Assembly (NCBI GenBank): GCA_900542015.1
Contig: UQLY01000016.1
Location: 1 to 63,415, forward strand
Direction: 5' to 3'
Length of the DNA: 63,415 bases
From: an uncultured Lachnospiraceae bacterium
GTDB taxonomy: Bacteria > Bacillota > Clostridia > Lachnospirales > Lachnospiraceae
Shown piece after piece: positions 1-8,402 of the stretch. Both the position numbers and the translations under genes were made by a program. Position 1 is the stretch's first letter. Each line of letters begins with the position of its first letter. Below the pieces are notes generated by a model. That model searched no databases. It saw nothing but the letters and a program-made list of their open reading frames with translations, and was not told the origin of the DNA.

Positions 1-12
1 TTTTAAAAAATG

Positions 13-49
13 GAATTCTTCGACCGAACGGTCTGAACTAAGAATTTCA
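13..49. repeat. Imperfect inverted repeat at left edge
   Basis: GAATTCTT and AAGAATTT flank an inner GACC/GGTC stem. There is no clear T tract on either strand, so it is not called as a terminator. Positions 1-298 are otherwise AT-rich with no supported gene. A second dyad around 238-262 lies just past the niaR stop and could be a weak terminator. Confidence 0.3.
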
Positions 50-298
50 AGATAAGGACAGTATATTAAAAAACAGCCTAAAATGCAAGACCTAAAATAA
101 AATAAAGCTGCAAATAAAACTCCACAAAATAAAGCGACTCATAATCATAATCAATACTTTCATAATCAAACCTGCGTAATCATCTGCAAATTACACCTGC
201 ATAATATAAAATCCGCACCCTCCCGGCTGGTCAGGCACGCCCAAGCTTATCTTAAGCTTTGGGTGCTTTGGATGCTTGGTGCCGCTTTCTGATACTTT

Positions 299-823
299 TT
301 ATTTCCCGCTTCTTCGCCAGAATCCAAGCTCCTTTAAGCGTTCTTCGATCCGGTCCAGAGTGGCTTCGCTGTCCGCTTCGATGGTGTGATAATGCACGCC
401 TCTCGTCAAAATATTCAGGGGTTTTGCATTTCTGTCCTTTGTTTTTTCCATATAAGAAATCGCATCCTGACGGTTGTTGATAATCAGATCCACCATAATC
501 TGCCCGTAAATTTCATGCTCTACGACAACATCAAGGACTCTGCCGCCGCAATCGACGATGGCAAAAAACTCGTCCAAAATTTCCTCATCCTTATGGCAGA
601 CGCAGATACTTCTCCTGACCTTATCGGATTTTGGGTCATCGAAAAGCAGATATCCCTTGTTGGTAGAAAGAATATTTTTATTGACGGCGCGAAGCAGAGC
701 AATATCCTGTACAACAACCTGTCTGCTCACATTCAGCCTTCTGGCAAGCTCCGTTCCCGACAACGGCGTCCGTTCGCTGTTTAATATTGTTACGATCTCT
801 TTTCTTCTTTCCTCGGCATTCAT
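299..823 (-). CDS. niaR: NiaR-type transcriptional repressor (HTH + 3H domain)
   Basis: Transcription factor of the NiaR/YrxA family, which in Firmicutes represses NAD-precursor uptake or synthesis genes in response to niacin. The N-terminal 55 residues form an HTH_11 winged helix (LSGTELARRLNVSRQVVVQD). The rest is a 3H domain with the His-rich metal-binding pattern, seen as VVEHEIYGQ and GVHYHTIEA. About 174 residues, normal family length. I start at 823 because GGTG lies about 6 nt upstream and the family usually begins just before EERR; an in-frame ATG at 844 is possible. It is divergent from the cold-shock gene. No niacin transporter is visible nearby, so the target is unknown. Confidence 0.9.
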   Translation of the reverse strand: MNAEERRKEIVTILNSERTPLSGTELARRLNVSRQVVVQDIALLRAVNKNILSTNKGYLLFDDPKSDKVRRSICVCHKDEEILDEFFAIVDCGGRVLDVVVEHEIYGQIMVDLIINNRQDAISYMEKTKDRNAKPLNILTRGVHYHTIEADSEATLDRIEERLKELGFWRRSGK

Positions 824-897
824 TTTTATCACCATTCTTATCATTCTTGCCTAAGTATACCATAAAAATTTTTTCATTCAAAGAGCAATATATTTTC

Positions 898-926
898 TTT
901 ACTTTTTGCTTTTACTATGCTATTCT
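898..926 (+). promoter_or_regulatory. Predicted promoter of the cold-shock gene
   Basis: TTTACT (898-903), 17-bp spacer, and an extended -10 TGC-TATTCT (921-926), leaving a leader of about 40 nt. The leader carries a TTGTTG...CAACA dyad (931-949) before the CGGAGG ribosome-binding site. Sequence match only. Confidence 0.45.
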
Positions 927-973
927 GACTTTGTTGTAAAGTAACAACACATTTTATTTTCGGAGGTATCAAA

Positions 974-1174
974 ATGAACAAAGGTACAGTTAAATGGTTT
1001 AACAACCAGAAAGGTTACGGATTTATCTCTGACGAAGCAGGTAATGACGTATTCGTTCACTACTCAGGATTAAACATGGAAGGCTTTAAATCCTTAGAAG
1101 AAGGCGCTTCTGTTGAATTTGAAGTAGTTCAGGGCGAAAAAGGACCTCAGGCAGTAAACGTAACCAAGTTATAA
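974..1174 (+). CDS. Cold-shock protein (CspA family)
   Basis: A 66-residue single-domain cold-shock protein, a five-stranded OB fold that binds single-stranded RNA/DNA and acts as an RNA chaperone. It opens MNKGTVKWFN and carries RNP1 (KGYGFI) and RNP2 (VFVHY). CGGAGG lies 6 nt before the ATG. Monocistronic, divergent from niaR. Length and motifs match the family fully; which csp paralogue it is cannot be told from one copy. Confidence 0.96.
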   Translation: MNKGTVKWFNNQKGYGFISDEAGNDVFVHYSGLNMEGFKSLEEGASVEFEVVQGEKGPQAVNVTKL

Positions 1175-1284
1175 TCCATGATTATGACATTTAATCAGTT
1201 TTTCGATGTGCCTTTTTAAATATAAATTTCTACAGAAATTTGATTTGAATTAGCAGTATTGTTTTAACGGATTAAAAAAAAAGA

Positions 1285-1397
1285 GAGCTGCCGTATTTAT
1301 AAGAATTTGTATCAAAAGAGACAAAGTCAGGAAAATTATTATAAAATCGAAACTGCGTTTCCGTGACTGATACAAATTTTTATAAATGCGGCAGCTC
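1285..1397. repeat. Long inverted repeat with reduced core; FNT terminator
   Basis: Two 30-nt arms (1285-1314 and 1368-1397) are complementary except for two positions that still allow G-U pairing. The 53-nt interior ends CTGCGTTTCCGTGA, like the 3' end of the conserved core at 22,073-22,164. A9 precedes and T5 follows, so it should end transcription in both directions, including the transporter gene at 1407. Probably a shortened member of the repeat family at 11,157 and 22,031. Confidence 0.7.
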
Positions 1398-1406
1398 TTT
1401 TTCGCC

Positions 1407-2252
1407 CTAATACTCTTCTGCAATATCAATTTCCTGCTGTTCCTCTTCGATTGGCTGGATAAAGCCGGGCGTATGATGCAGATACACCGCCCAGTAACCG
1501 CAGCCGACGATGCCGGCTCCTCCCACAATGTTACCCAAGGTAACCGGAATCAGGCAGTTTACCAGAAAACCGATGAAATTCAGTCCCGCAGCTTCTATGG
1601 AATAAGCTTTTGCCGCTAAGATTCCGGCGACTCCGAAATAAATATCCGCAATGCAATGCTCGAACCCGCATAAAACGAAAATCATAACGGGCCAGAAGCT
1701 CATTAACAGCTTACCCGAGACTTTTTTCGCAGCGAACGCAGCCCAAACGGCAATACACACAAGAATATTACACAAAATGCCTCTGATCAACGCTTCCGGA
1801 AACGACTGGTTGATCCGGGACATTGCCGAAGCAACCATTTTTTGTGCAAGTATTCCGTCAAAGAGCTTGGGAAGCCCGCTATAGACAACTAAAACCGCGA
1901 CTCCCGCCGCTCCGATAAAGTTGCCGAGCAACACAAAAAACCAATTTTTCAGCATGGCAAAAACGGAAACCTTTTTTTCCAACACGGAAATGATGATCAG
2001 ATTATTCCCGGTAAAAAGCTCGCTTCCGGCAACCAGCACCATCGCCATTCCGGCGGGAAAAACACAGGCGCCAACCAGCCTTCCCACAGAAGGATTATCG
2101 ATAGTAGCCGACGCCGTGGTTGCAGCGATCCCCGCAAATCCGATAAACATTCCTGCAAAGATGCCCAAAACCAGCATTTTAAATGCCGATAATTTGACTT
2201 TATGAATACCGATCTCCACAAAATTTTTTGCAATTTCCAAAGGTGAGTGCAT
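1407..2252 (-). CDS. Formate/nitrite transporter (FNT) family channel
   Basis: A 281-residue member of the FocA/NirC/HSC family, pentameric membrane channels for formate, nitrite or hydrosulfide. About six hydrophobic segments are visible. FNT signatures are present: AGSELFTGN after helix 2 and GFEHCIADIYF, which holds the central pore histidine. The C-terminal tail is acidic and cytosolic. AGGA lies about 9 nt before the ATG. The gene stands alone; no pyruvate formate-lyase or sulfite reductase gene is in the window, so the substrate is undecided. Its transcript should end in the inverted repeat at 1285-1397. Confidence 0.92.
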   Translation of the reverse strand: MHSPLEIAKNFVEIGIHKVKLSAFKMLVLGIFAGMFIGFAGIAATTASATIDNPSVGRLVGACVFPAGMAMVLVAGSELFTGNNLIIISVLEKKVSVFAMLKNWFFVLLGNFIGAAGVAVLVVYSGLPKLFDGILAQKMVASAMSRINQSFPEALIRGILCNILVCIAVWAAFAAKKVSGKLLMSFWPVMIFVLCGFEHCIADIYFGVAGILAAKAYSIEAAGLNFIGFLVNCLIPVTLGNIVGGAGIVGCGYWAVYLHHTPGFIQPIEEEQQEIDIAEEY

Positions 2253-2336
2253 CGTTTCAATTCCTTTTTTTATTATTTTCTATTTTTTCTGTTATTTTTG
2301 CTGTCTTCCGACAAAAGCTGCCGCCCTGTCTGCCTG

Positions 2337-3110
2337 TTACGAACAGAACCGGCATATTTTTTCAAATTCCAGACTGCCGCCGAACAAATCCAGCGCGCTT
2401 CCGATGGTCACATGAATCCTGTTTTTGCCAAGTGTTTTTAACAACTCCAGATCTTCATAGCTGTGTACGCCTCCGGCATACGTTACCGGCAGACCTTTAT
2501 AATCGGACAGCATCATGACCAATTCCCGTTCAATTCCGCTGTTTTTACCCTCTACGTCCACCGCATGGATCAAATACTCGCCGCAATAAGCGGACAATGC
2601 TTCCAACAGCTTAAGATCCACTTTCTCCGCGCTCTTTTTCTGCCAGCGTTCCGTCATGACATAATATTCGTCCCCATACTTTCCGGCGCTTAAATCCAGC
2701 ACAACGTGTTCCTTTCCTACCGCCGCCCTCAACGCTTCCAATCTGTCCCGCCTTATTTCGCCGTTTTGAAATACGTAAGAGGTCACAATAACATGAGAAG
2801 CTCCCGCTTCGATATATTCCGGCGCATTTTCCGCCGTAACGCCTCCGCCTACCTGCATTCCTCCGGGAAACGCCTCCAATGCAGACAACGCCTGTTCTTT
2901 CGTCGCATTATAGTACGGACTGTCTTTGGCGTTTAACAATATAATATGCCCGCCCTTTAACCCATGCTTTTGATATAGTTTTGCATAAAAGGCGCCGTCT
3001 CTTTCGGAAACAAAATTTTCCTTTGCCTCATTTTTCGTATCCGACAGACTGCTTCCCACAATCTGCTTTACCTTTCCGTTATGTATATCGATACAAGGTC
3101 TGAATTCCAT
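2337..3110 (-). CDS. hisA: HisA, eukaryotic-like type (ProFAR isomerase)
   Basis: A 257-residue (beta-alpha)8 enzyme of the HisA/His6 family, which isomerises ProFAR to PRFAR in histidine synthesis. The N-terminal catalytic region (RPCIDIHNGKVKQIVG) and the phosphate-binding loops (VGGGVTAENA and AGGVHSYEDL) are intact. The insertion GSSLSDTKNE and the VLDLSAGK segment resemble the yeast His6-type subfamily more than typical bacterial HisA. No other his gene is near, so it is either the genome's only HisA placed apart or an extra copy. Divergent from the lipoprotein at 3226. Confidence 0.88.
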   Translation of the reverse strand: MEFRPCIDIHNGKVKQIVGSSLSDTKNEAKENFVSERDGAFYAKLYQKHGLKGGHIILLNAKDSPYYNATKEQALSALEAFPGGMQVGGGVTAENAPEYIEAGASHVIVTSYVFQNGEIRRDRLEALRAAVGKEHVVLDLSAGKYGDEYYVMTERWQKKSAEKVDLKLLEALSAYCGEYLIHAVDVEGKNSGIERELVMMLSDYKGLPVTYAGGVHSYEDLELLKTLGKNRIHVTIGSALDLFGGSLEFEKICRFCS

Positions 3111-3225
3111 TGGCTCGCTCCATACTTTCTTTATCTGCCATTACTTTCATAAAATAATTTTTATCAAGAATATTTTTTCTAAAAATGCACATAGTATTCA
3201 CAGGCATTGAAAGGAGAATAAATTT

Positions 3226-3645
3226 ATGAAAAAAAACCGATTTTTATTTACTGCCCTTTTAATCCTGATGCTCTTTAGCTTTACAGGCTGTGGCAGTACC
3301 AACAACGACAAGAACAATAATGCCGATTTAGCACAGGATTCTGAGACCGACAACAAAGATCAGAATTCCGACAACAACGTTGACAACGCAACGGACAACA
3401 ACGGCAATCCTGCCAATACCGGCAACAACGACAATCAAACAAACGGCACCACAAACGGAAATACCGGCAACACCGCCAATAATGCCAACAATAACGGCGA
3501 AGGCGGTATTGTTGACGGCGTTACCGATGCTGTTGATGATGTAGGAAATGCAGCCGGCAACGTTATTGAAGATACCGGAGAAGCCGTTAAGGATGTTACC
3601 GACGACGTAACCGGCGGTGTCGACAATACGGCAAACAACAGGTAA
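3226..3645 (+). CDS. Asn/Asp-rich lipoprotein
   Basis: A 139-residue protein with a type II signal peptide: MKKNR, a hydrophobic stretch, then the lipobox FTGC with Cys near residue 22. The mature part is low complexity, rich in Asn, Asp, Thr and Gly up to about residue 90, then an acidic stretch with repeated DGVTDAV/DDVGNAAG-like motifs. No enzymatic motif. AAAGGAG precedes the ATG. It converges on fbp. Likely membrane-anchored on the outer face; function not recognised. Confidence 0.8.
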   Translation: MKKNRFLFTALLILMLFSFTGCGSTNNDKNNNADLAQDSETDNKDQNSDNNVDNATDNNGNPANTGNNDNQTNGTTNGNTGNTANNANNNGEGGIVDGVTDAVDDVGNAAGNVIEDTGEAVKDVTDDVTGGVDNTANNR

Positions 3646-3681
3646 AAAGCTATGCCTTAAGACCGGGTATCTGCGTAGAAA

Positions 3682-5640
3682 TTATACATCTTTTTCTACA
3701 ATGATACCCTCTCGATAGGCTTCCAGCAATTCTTCCAACTGATGAATGGATTCTCTTAATTCGTTACCGATATCCGTATCCGCCACACGCTGTCTGCGAA
3801 GCGCGGTTTCCACAATAATCGAATCGGAAAAAATATCCGACTCATTGCGGATCGCCGCATCCGCCGATTCAAAGGGCTCATGGGATACCAGGCGCATACC
3901 GTAGGAATTGGAAACCAACGTATATCCGGCAATTCCCGTCTTTCCCTGATACGCCTTACTGAAGCCGCCGTCAATGACAAGAAGTTTTCCGCCGCATTTA
4001 ATCGGCGACTCGCCATTTTTCAATTCTACCGGCACATGCCCGTTGACAATATGGGATTTTTCCGCATTCAAGCCAAATTCTTCCAATATCTTATTGACAA
4101 TATCTTCTCTGTCGTAAAGCCTGTAATAAGCGTTTTTCTTTTCATAATGGGTCTCTTTATCCGGCACAAAATAACGCTCAAAGGTCGTCATCTTGTCCTT
4201 TCCAAAGACCGGAGATTTCGGTCCCGCCCAGATATACCAGATAATATCCTGTCCCTTTAATTTTTCTCCGGATTCCCTGGTGCCGTAATAACCTTTTCTC
4301 GCATAATTGTCCAGCGCGTCGTAAAGCGCTTTTCCGGCATATTCCTTTCCAAACAGATTGACCTTCAGGAAGTTTCCTTCTTCATCCATGGGAACGCAGC
4401 CGTGAAACAGCAGATTGGAATTATAAACCTTATACATACTGCCCTTGGAAAACAGGAAACGAATATCTTTCTGTAACTTATCGCAGCGGGTAAAAGCCTG
4501 CCGCAGCCGCTCCATGACTTCCTCTTCCTCCTGGGTCAGCCGGTAAGGGTCCTTCGGATCTACGGTAGGAAAATCCGTATCCTTCATGGGATAAGCCTTG
4601 CCCTCAATGGTAACGGTCTTGTTTTCATAATCAATCTTGTCCAAAAGAAGCCTGTTTTCCATTTCAAATTCAGGTCTTCTCATAATGATCTGCCCCTCCA
4701 GCTTCATCTGGATCATCGTGATCGCCTTGTGCATCTTCATATCAAGGCTTAAATCTTTGGTGTTGTAATTGGTATTAAATTTGATGGAAAAAGCGTCGCA
4801 GTTCACATCTTTATATTTTTCCATTGCAAAGGTGGCTAAAGGAATCAAGTTGATGCCGTAGCCTTCCTCCAGCGTATCCAGATTGCCGTATCTTGCCGAC
4901 ATGCGGATCACAGTGGCAATGCAGGCAAGCTGCCCGCTCGCCGCTCCCATCCATACCATATCGTGATTGCCCCACTGCACGTCCACCGAATGATAATGGC
5001 GCAGCGTATCCATGATAATATGGGGACCCGGTCCCCTGTCGTACACATCCCCGACGATATGCAGATGATCGATGACCAGTCTCTGTACCAGTTCGCAAAG
5101 CGCGACGATAAATTCCGGCGCACGTCCGATCCTTATAATGGTATGGACGATTTCGTTGTAATACGCCTCTTTATCCTGCACCTCCGCCTTCTCGGTAATC
5201 AATTCCTCAATAATATAGGCAAAGTCCTTCGGCAGCGCCTTCCGCACCTTGGATCTGGTATATTTGGAAGAAACATGTTTGGTAATCTGTACCAGACGGT
5301 ATAAGGTAATCTTGTACCAGTCCTCAATATTTTCCTCTTCCTTTAATACAATCTCCAGCTTTTCCTTCGGATAATAAATCAGGGTGGCAAGGCTTTTTTT
5401 ATCCCTGTTGCTCAAAGTATTGCCAAATTCCTCGTCGATCTTCCTTCTGACCGAACCGGAGCCGTTTTTAAGCACATGGTTAAACTGCTCGTATTCTCCG
5501 TGAATATCCGTCAGAAAGTGTTCCGTTCCCTTGGGAAGGTTCAAAATCGAAGACAGGTTGATAATCTCCGTGCTCGCCGCCGCAATGGTCGGATACTGTT
5601 TTGCCAGGCTTTTTAAATATTTTAATTCCAATGTGTCCAT
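3682..5640 (-). CDS. fbp: Fructose-1,6-bisphosphatase class III
   Basis: The Firmicutes-type class III FBPase, which removes the 1-phosphate of fructose-1,6-bisphosphate in gluconeogenesis. It is 652 residues, as expected. The calcineurin-like metal site is visible: TDIHGEY near residue 44, GDVYDRGPGPH near 205, WGNHDMVWMG near 230 and a late NGHVPV. I chose the ATG at 5640 (MDTLELKY) because GGGGG lies about 9 nt upstream; the in-frame extension to 5679 would overlap dapB. Only 25 bp separate it from the dapB stop with no terminator between, so it may share the lysine-riboswitch transcript. Confidence 0.95.
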   Translation of the reverse strand: MDTLELKYLKSLAKQYPTIAAASTEIINLSSILNLPKGTEHFLTDIHGEYEQFNHVLKNGSGSVRRKIDEEFGNTLSNRDKKSLATLIYYPKEKLEIVLKEEENIEDWYKITLYRLVQITKHVSSKYTRSKVRKALPKDFAYIIEELITEKAEVQDKEAYYNEIVHTIIRIGRAPEFIVALCELVQRLVIDHLHIVGDVYDRGPGPHIIMDTLRHYHSVDVQWGNHDMVWMGAASGQLACIATVIRMSARYGNLDTLEEGYGINLIPLATFAMEKYKDVNCDAFSIKFNTNYNTKDLSLDMKMHKAITMIQMKLEGQIIMRRPEFEMENRLLLDKIDYENKTVTIEGKAYPMKDTDFPTVDPKDPYRLTQEEEEVMERLRQAFTRCDKLQKDIRFLFSKGSMYKVYNSNLLFHGCVPMDEEGNFLKVNLFGKEYAGKALYDALDNYARKGYYGTRESGEKLKGQDIIWYIWAGPKSPVFGKDKMTTFERYFVPDKETHYEKKNAYYRLYDREDIVNKILEEFGLNAEKSHIVNGHVPVELKNGESPIKCGGKLLVIDGGFSKAYQGKTGIAGYTLVSNSYGMRLVSHEPFESADAAIRNESDIFSDSIIVETALRRQRVADTDIGNELRESIHQLEELLEAYREGIIVEKDV

Positions 5641-5665
5641 CTTAATCCCCCGATGCTTTTTGCTG

Positions 5666-6427
5666 TTATTGTGCGTCAATAACGTGGCTCATATTGTAAA
5701 GTCCCGCGCCTTTTCCTTTCAGGAATTTTGCAGCCTGGATCGCTCCCTTGCCGAATACGGCTCTGGAATAAGCGGTGTGGCTGAAGGTAATGACTTCGTC
5801 CTCCCCCGCAAAGATCACATCGTGATCTCCGACGATCGTACCGCCTCTGACTGCGGAAACGCCGATTTCCTTTTTGGGGCGCGGCTCTCTTCTGCCGCTT
5901 CTGTCAAATACATATTCGTACTCGTTGTTTAATTCCTCGTTGATCGAGTCGGCAAGCGCCAACGCCGTTCCGCTGGGCGCGTCCACTTTTCTTCTGTGAT
6001 GTTTTTCCACAACTTCAATGTCAAACCCCGCCGGAGCCAGAATCGCCGTCGCTTCTTTTAACAGTTTCAACAGCATATTGATACCCAGAGACATATTCGC
6101 GGATTTTAAAACAGCCGTTCTTTCTGCCGTCTCCTGCACCTTGGCAAGCTGCTCTTCGGATAAGCCCGTGGTACATAAAACGACCGGCATTCTTTTTGCG
6201 GCGCACCAGTCCAAAAGCCCGTCCACACAACTGAAATGCGAAAAATCAATGACCGCATCCGCTTCCACATTGCATTGGTCAATTGACGAAAAAACCGGGA
6301 AAGGATTTTCCCTGTTGTTGTTAATATCCACTCCTGCTACAATTTCCGCTTCTTCATCCGCCGCAACCAGATTGCAGATCATCTGTCCCATGACGCCGTT
6401 GCAGCCGTGCATAATTATTTTTGTCAT
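5666..6427 (-). CDS. dapB: 4-hydroxy-tetrahydrodipicolinate reductase
   Basis: Catalyses the NAD(P)H-dependent second step of the diaminopimelate/lysine branch, after DapA. 253 residues. The Rossmann glycine motif GCNGVMGQ is at residues 8-15, and the substrate loop is EKHHRRKVDAPSGTA, with the catalytic HH and the K-x-D-x-P-S-G-T signature. The 125-bp gap after dapA contains a strong inverted repeat (6462-6532) that could tune its expression. Lies between dapA and fbp on one strand. Confidence 0.97.
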   Translation of the reverse strand: MTKIIMHGCNGVMGQMICNLVAADEEAEIVAGVDINNNRENPFPVFSSIDQCNVEADAVIDFSHFSCVDGLLDWCAAKRMPVVLCTTGLSEEQLAKVQETAERTAVLKSANMSLGINMLLKLLKEATAILAPAGFDIEVVEKHHRRKVDAPSGTALALADSINEELNNEYEYVFDRSGRREPRPKKEIGVSAVRGGTIVGDHDVIFAGEDEVITFSHTAYSRAVFGKGAIQAAKFLKGKGAGLYNMSHVIDAQ

Positions 6428-6461
6428 TTTCGATGTTCTCCTATTCTTTCATTTTCTAAAA

Positions 6462-6532
6462 ATTCCGGTGCGCTTTGTCTGCAGCAAAAAGCATTAGAAA
6501 TGCCCGTCGGTGCAGACAACCCACACCGGAAT
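6462..6532 (-). promoter_or_regulatory. Inverted repeat in the dapA-dapB gap (possible attenuator)
   Basis: On the minus strand ATTCCGGTG pairs with CACCGGAAT and, inside that, TTGTCTGCA pairs with TGCAGACAA. A small alternative hairpin GCATT-TCT-AATGC followed by T5 lies within the loop. These could be mutually exclusive folds that set dapB/fbp levels relative to dapA, or an mRNA-stability hairpin. No ligand motif recognised. Confidence 0.45.
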
Positions 6533-6552
6533 CCTTTTTATCTTAACCGTAT

Positions 6553-7440
6553 TTATAAAATGCCGAAGTCCTTCATTGCCTGTTCCAGAACAGCCGCATG
6601 TGCGTCTTCCATTTCCGTTAAGGGGCGGCGCAGGGGACCTGCTTCCAGACCCATCAGATTCATCGCCTTCTTAACAGGAATCGGATTTACCTCGCAGAAC
6701 AATCCGTCGATGACCGGAATCGCCTTTAACTGCAGATCACGGCTTCCTTCCACATTGCCGTCAAAATACATCTGACAGATATCGTGGGTCTGCCGGGGCG
6801 CAATATTGGAAAGGACGGAGATAACGCCCTTGCCGCCCAAAGAAAGGATCGGCACGATCTGGTCGTCGTTGCCGGAGTAAACATCCACGTCGCCGCCAGC
6901 CATGTGCATCAGCTTCGCTACGCCGGAAATATTGCCTGTGGCGTCTTTTACGCCTACGATATTGGGCACCTCCCTGCACAGCGTACAGATTGTTTCGGGC
7001 GCAATGAGCACGCCGCCGGTTCTGCCGGGAATATTGTAAAGAATGATCGGCAGGCTGACGCTTTCCGCAATCATTTTAAAATGCTCCAGCAATCCCTTCT
7101 GGGTACATTTATTGTAATAGGGAGTTACCAGCAACAAACCGTCGGCTCCCGCTTTTTCCGCTTCCTGTGATAAATAAATCGCCGTTTCCGTACAATTGGA
7201 GCCTGTTCCCGCAATCACAGGGATTCTCTTATTGACCTTTTCCACACAATAGCGGATCACATCCAGATGCTCCTCATGAGTCAGGGTAGACGCCTCTCCT
7301 GTGGTACCGCATACAATAATGGCATCGGTTCCCCCCGCAATCTGACGTTCAATCTGATCTGCGAAAGCCTCGTAATTTACGCTTCCATCTTCATGAAATG
7401 GTGTAATAATCGCTACACCTGCTCCTTTAAAAATTGACAT
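6553..7440 (-). CDS. dapA: 4-hydroxy-tetrahydrodipicolinate synthase
   Basis: Condenses pyruvate with aspartate semialdehyde, the first committed step to diaminopimelate and lysine. 295 residues, TIM barrel. The Schiff-base lysine is K165 in VGVKDATGN, the catalytic tyrosine is Y135 in YNIPGRTG, and the GTTGEAST loop is at residues 45-52. AAGGAGG precedes the ATG. First gene of the dapA-dapB-fbp run, preceded by a lysine riboswitch and its terminator. Confidence 0.97.
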   Translation of the reverse strand: MSIFKGAGVAIITPFHEDGSVNYEAFADQIERQIAGGTDAIIVCGTTGEASTLTHEEHLDVIRYCVEKVNKRIPVIAGTGSNCTETAIYLSQEAEKAGADGLLLVTPYYNKCTQKGLLEHFKMIAESVSLPIILYNIPGRTGGVLIAPETICTLCREVPNIVGVKDATGNISGVAKLMHMAGGDVDVYSGNDDQIVPILSLGGKGVISVLSNIAPRQTHDICQMYFDGNVEGSRDLQLKAIPVIDGLFCEVNPIPVKKAMNLMGLEAGPLRRPLTEMEDAHAAVLEQAMKDFGIL

Positions 7441-7490
7441 CTCTTTTTCCTCCTTATGCCCTATGGGTCTGCATTGCGGTTACATTATAA

Positions 7491-7515
7491 AAGCCGTTCA
7501 AAGAGAGAACGGCTT
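7491..7515 (-). terminator. Riboswitch expression-platform terminator
   Basis: On the minus strand AAGCCGTTC and GAACGGCTT form a stem with a short A/T/C loop followed by TTTATAAT. It sits between the lysine aptamer and the dapA ribosome-binding site, where a transcriptional off-switch is expected. Confidence 0.8.
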
Positions 7516-7528
7516 AAAATACTCATTT

Positions 7529-7691
7529 CCGATAGCTCCCCATCTTAATTGATGACAGTCATACAATTATTCACTGTATGCCCAAGGAAACATCTTCAGG
7601 TAATATCTCCTTTCGGCGTTTTCTCCTTTCCCCACTCTTCCTCTGCTCCTTGACATCCGAATGGATACTGATAAAAAACGCAACCTCTATC
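7529..7691 (-). promoter_or_regulatory. Lysine riboswitch (L-box) aptamer
   Basis: The minus-strand RNA has the conserved L-box blocks in order: GATAGAGGTTGCG, CAGTAT, AAAGGAGAAAACGCCGAAAGG, CTTGGGCATAC, TGAATAATTGTATGACTGTCA and GGAGCTATCGG (some split here for brevity). The 5' GATAG pairs with the 3' CTATC to close P1. Established class: lysine binding favours the downstream terminator and lowers dapA expression. Confidence 0.9.
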
Positions 7692-7731
7692 TTTCCTTAT
7701 AAACCGACACGCACCGCGCATCTATGACTAA

Positions 7732-7760
7732 AGAATAGCACGACTGCCGTCATTATGCAA
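7732..7760 (-). promoter_or_regulatory. Predicted promoter of the lysine-riboswitch/dap transcript
   Basis: Minus-strand TTGCAT (7755-7760), 17-bp spacer, then TATTCT (7732-7737) with an extended TGC. It overlaps the end of the upstream adenosyltransferase gene, which gives dapA its own start. Confidence 0.6.
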
Positions 7761-8247
7761 TAGGTATCGACTCAATTTTTGAAATCTCATCGGCAAGAGA
7801 AATCACTTCGTCTTTTAACTGAATACCGGTCATAATGATCGTCGTCTCTTCATCCTTTGCCGACAACAGAATTTTCAAATCTTCGATCGTAATAATTCCC
7901 ACATCCAGAAGTCCCAGCACTTCATCTAAGATCAACAAATCACAACCGCCCGTTGACAGGACTTTTTTTGCGAAATTTATACCATTGCGGATGTTCATAG
8001 TCTCATCTTCCTGCTGCTTACTGGTCAACTCTGCATATTCCGTATCTGTCTTTTCAAAACAGAAAAATTTGATTTCCGGTTCCAGCCTTCTCGTAAACTC
8101 ATTTTCGCAAAGACCTCTTCCCTTCATAAACTGAATGACAATGACCTGTCTGCCTTCAGCCGCCGCATACAGCGCTTCTCCCAGCGCAGCCGGCGTTTTG
8201 CCGTGACCGTCTCCGGTGTAAATATGAATTTTTCCTTTTTCCATCAT
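7753..8247 (-). CDS. Cob(I)alamin/corrinoid adenosyltransferase, CobA/BtuR family
   Basis: A 164-residue P-loop protein of the ATP:corrinoid adenosyltransferase family, which moves the 5'-deoxyadenosyl group of ATP to cobalt. Walker A is GDGHGKTPAALG near residue 12 (family consensus GNGKGKTT), the FMKGRG segment follows, and Walker B is LLILDEVLGL. The C-terminus lacks the usual lysine-histidine ending, so a relaxed or altered role is possible. AGGTG sits 1 nt before the first ATG and 4 nt before a second at 8244. It stands alone, away from cobalamin genes. Confidence 0.8.
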   Translation of the reverse strand: MMEKGKIHIYTGDGHGKTPAALGEALYAAAEGRQVIVIQFMKGRGLCENEFTRRLEPEIKFFCFEKTDTEYAELTSKQQEDETMNIRNGINFAKKVLSTGGCDLLILDEVLGLLDVGIITIEDLKILLSAKDEETTIIMTGIQLKDEVISLADEISKIESIPIA

Positions 8248-8402
8248 GCACCTACTAAATAAATCAATTCTTTCCTATTCATTCAATAAAACACGTTTTA
8301 CAGGAAAGGTATTTATAGATTAAGATTGATGTATCATAGCACACTTTTTCTGATCTGGCAACTTTTAAGCCGATATTCCGGTCGGAAGGACACTCTGCCG
8401 GA

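Noticed and set aside
7441..7752. A small gene between dapA and the adenosyltransferase
   Set aside because: The region is filled by the lysine riboswitch and its terminator; frames are short and lack starts.
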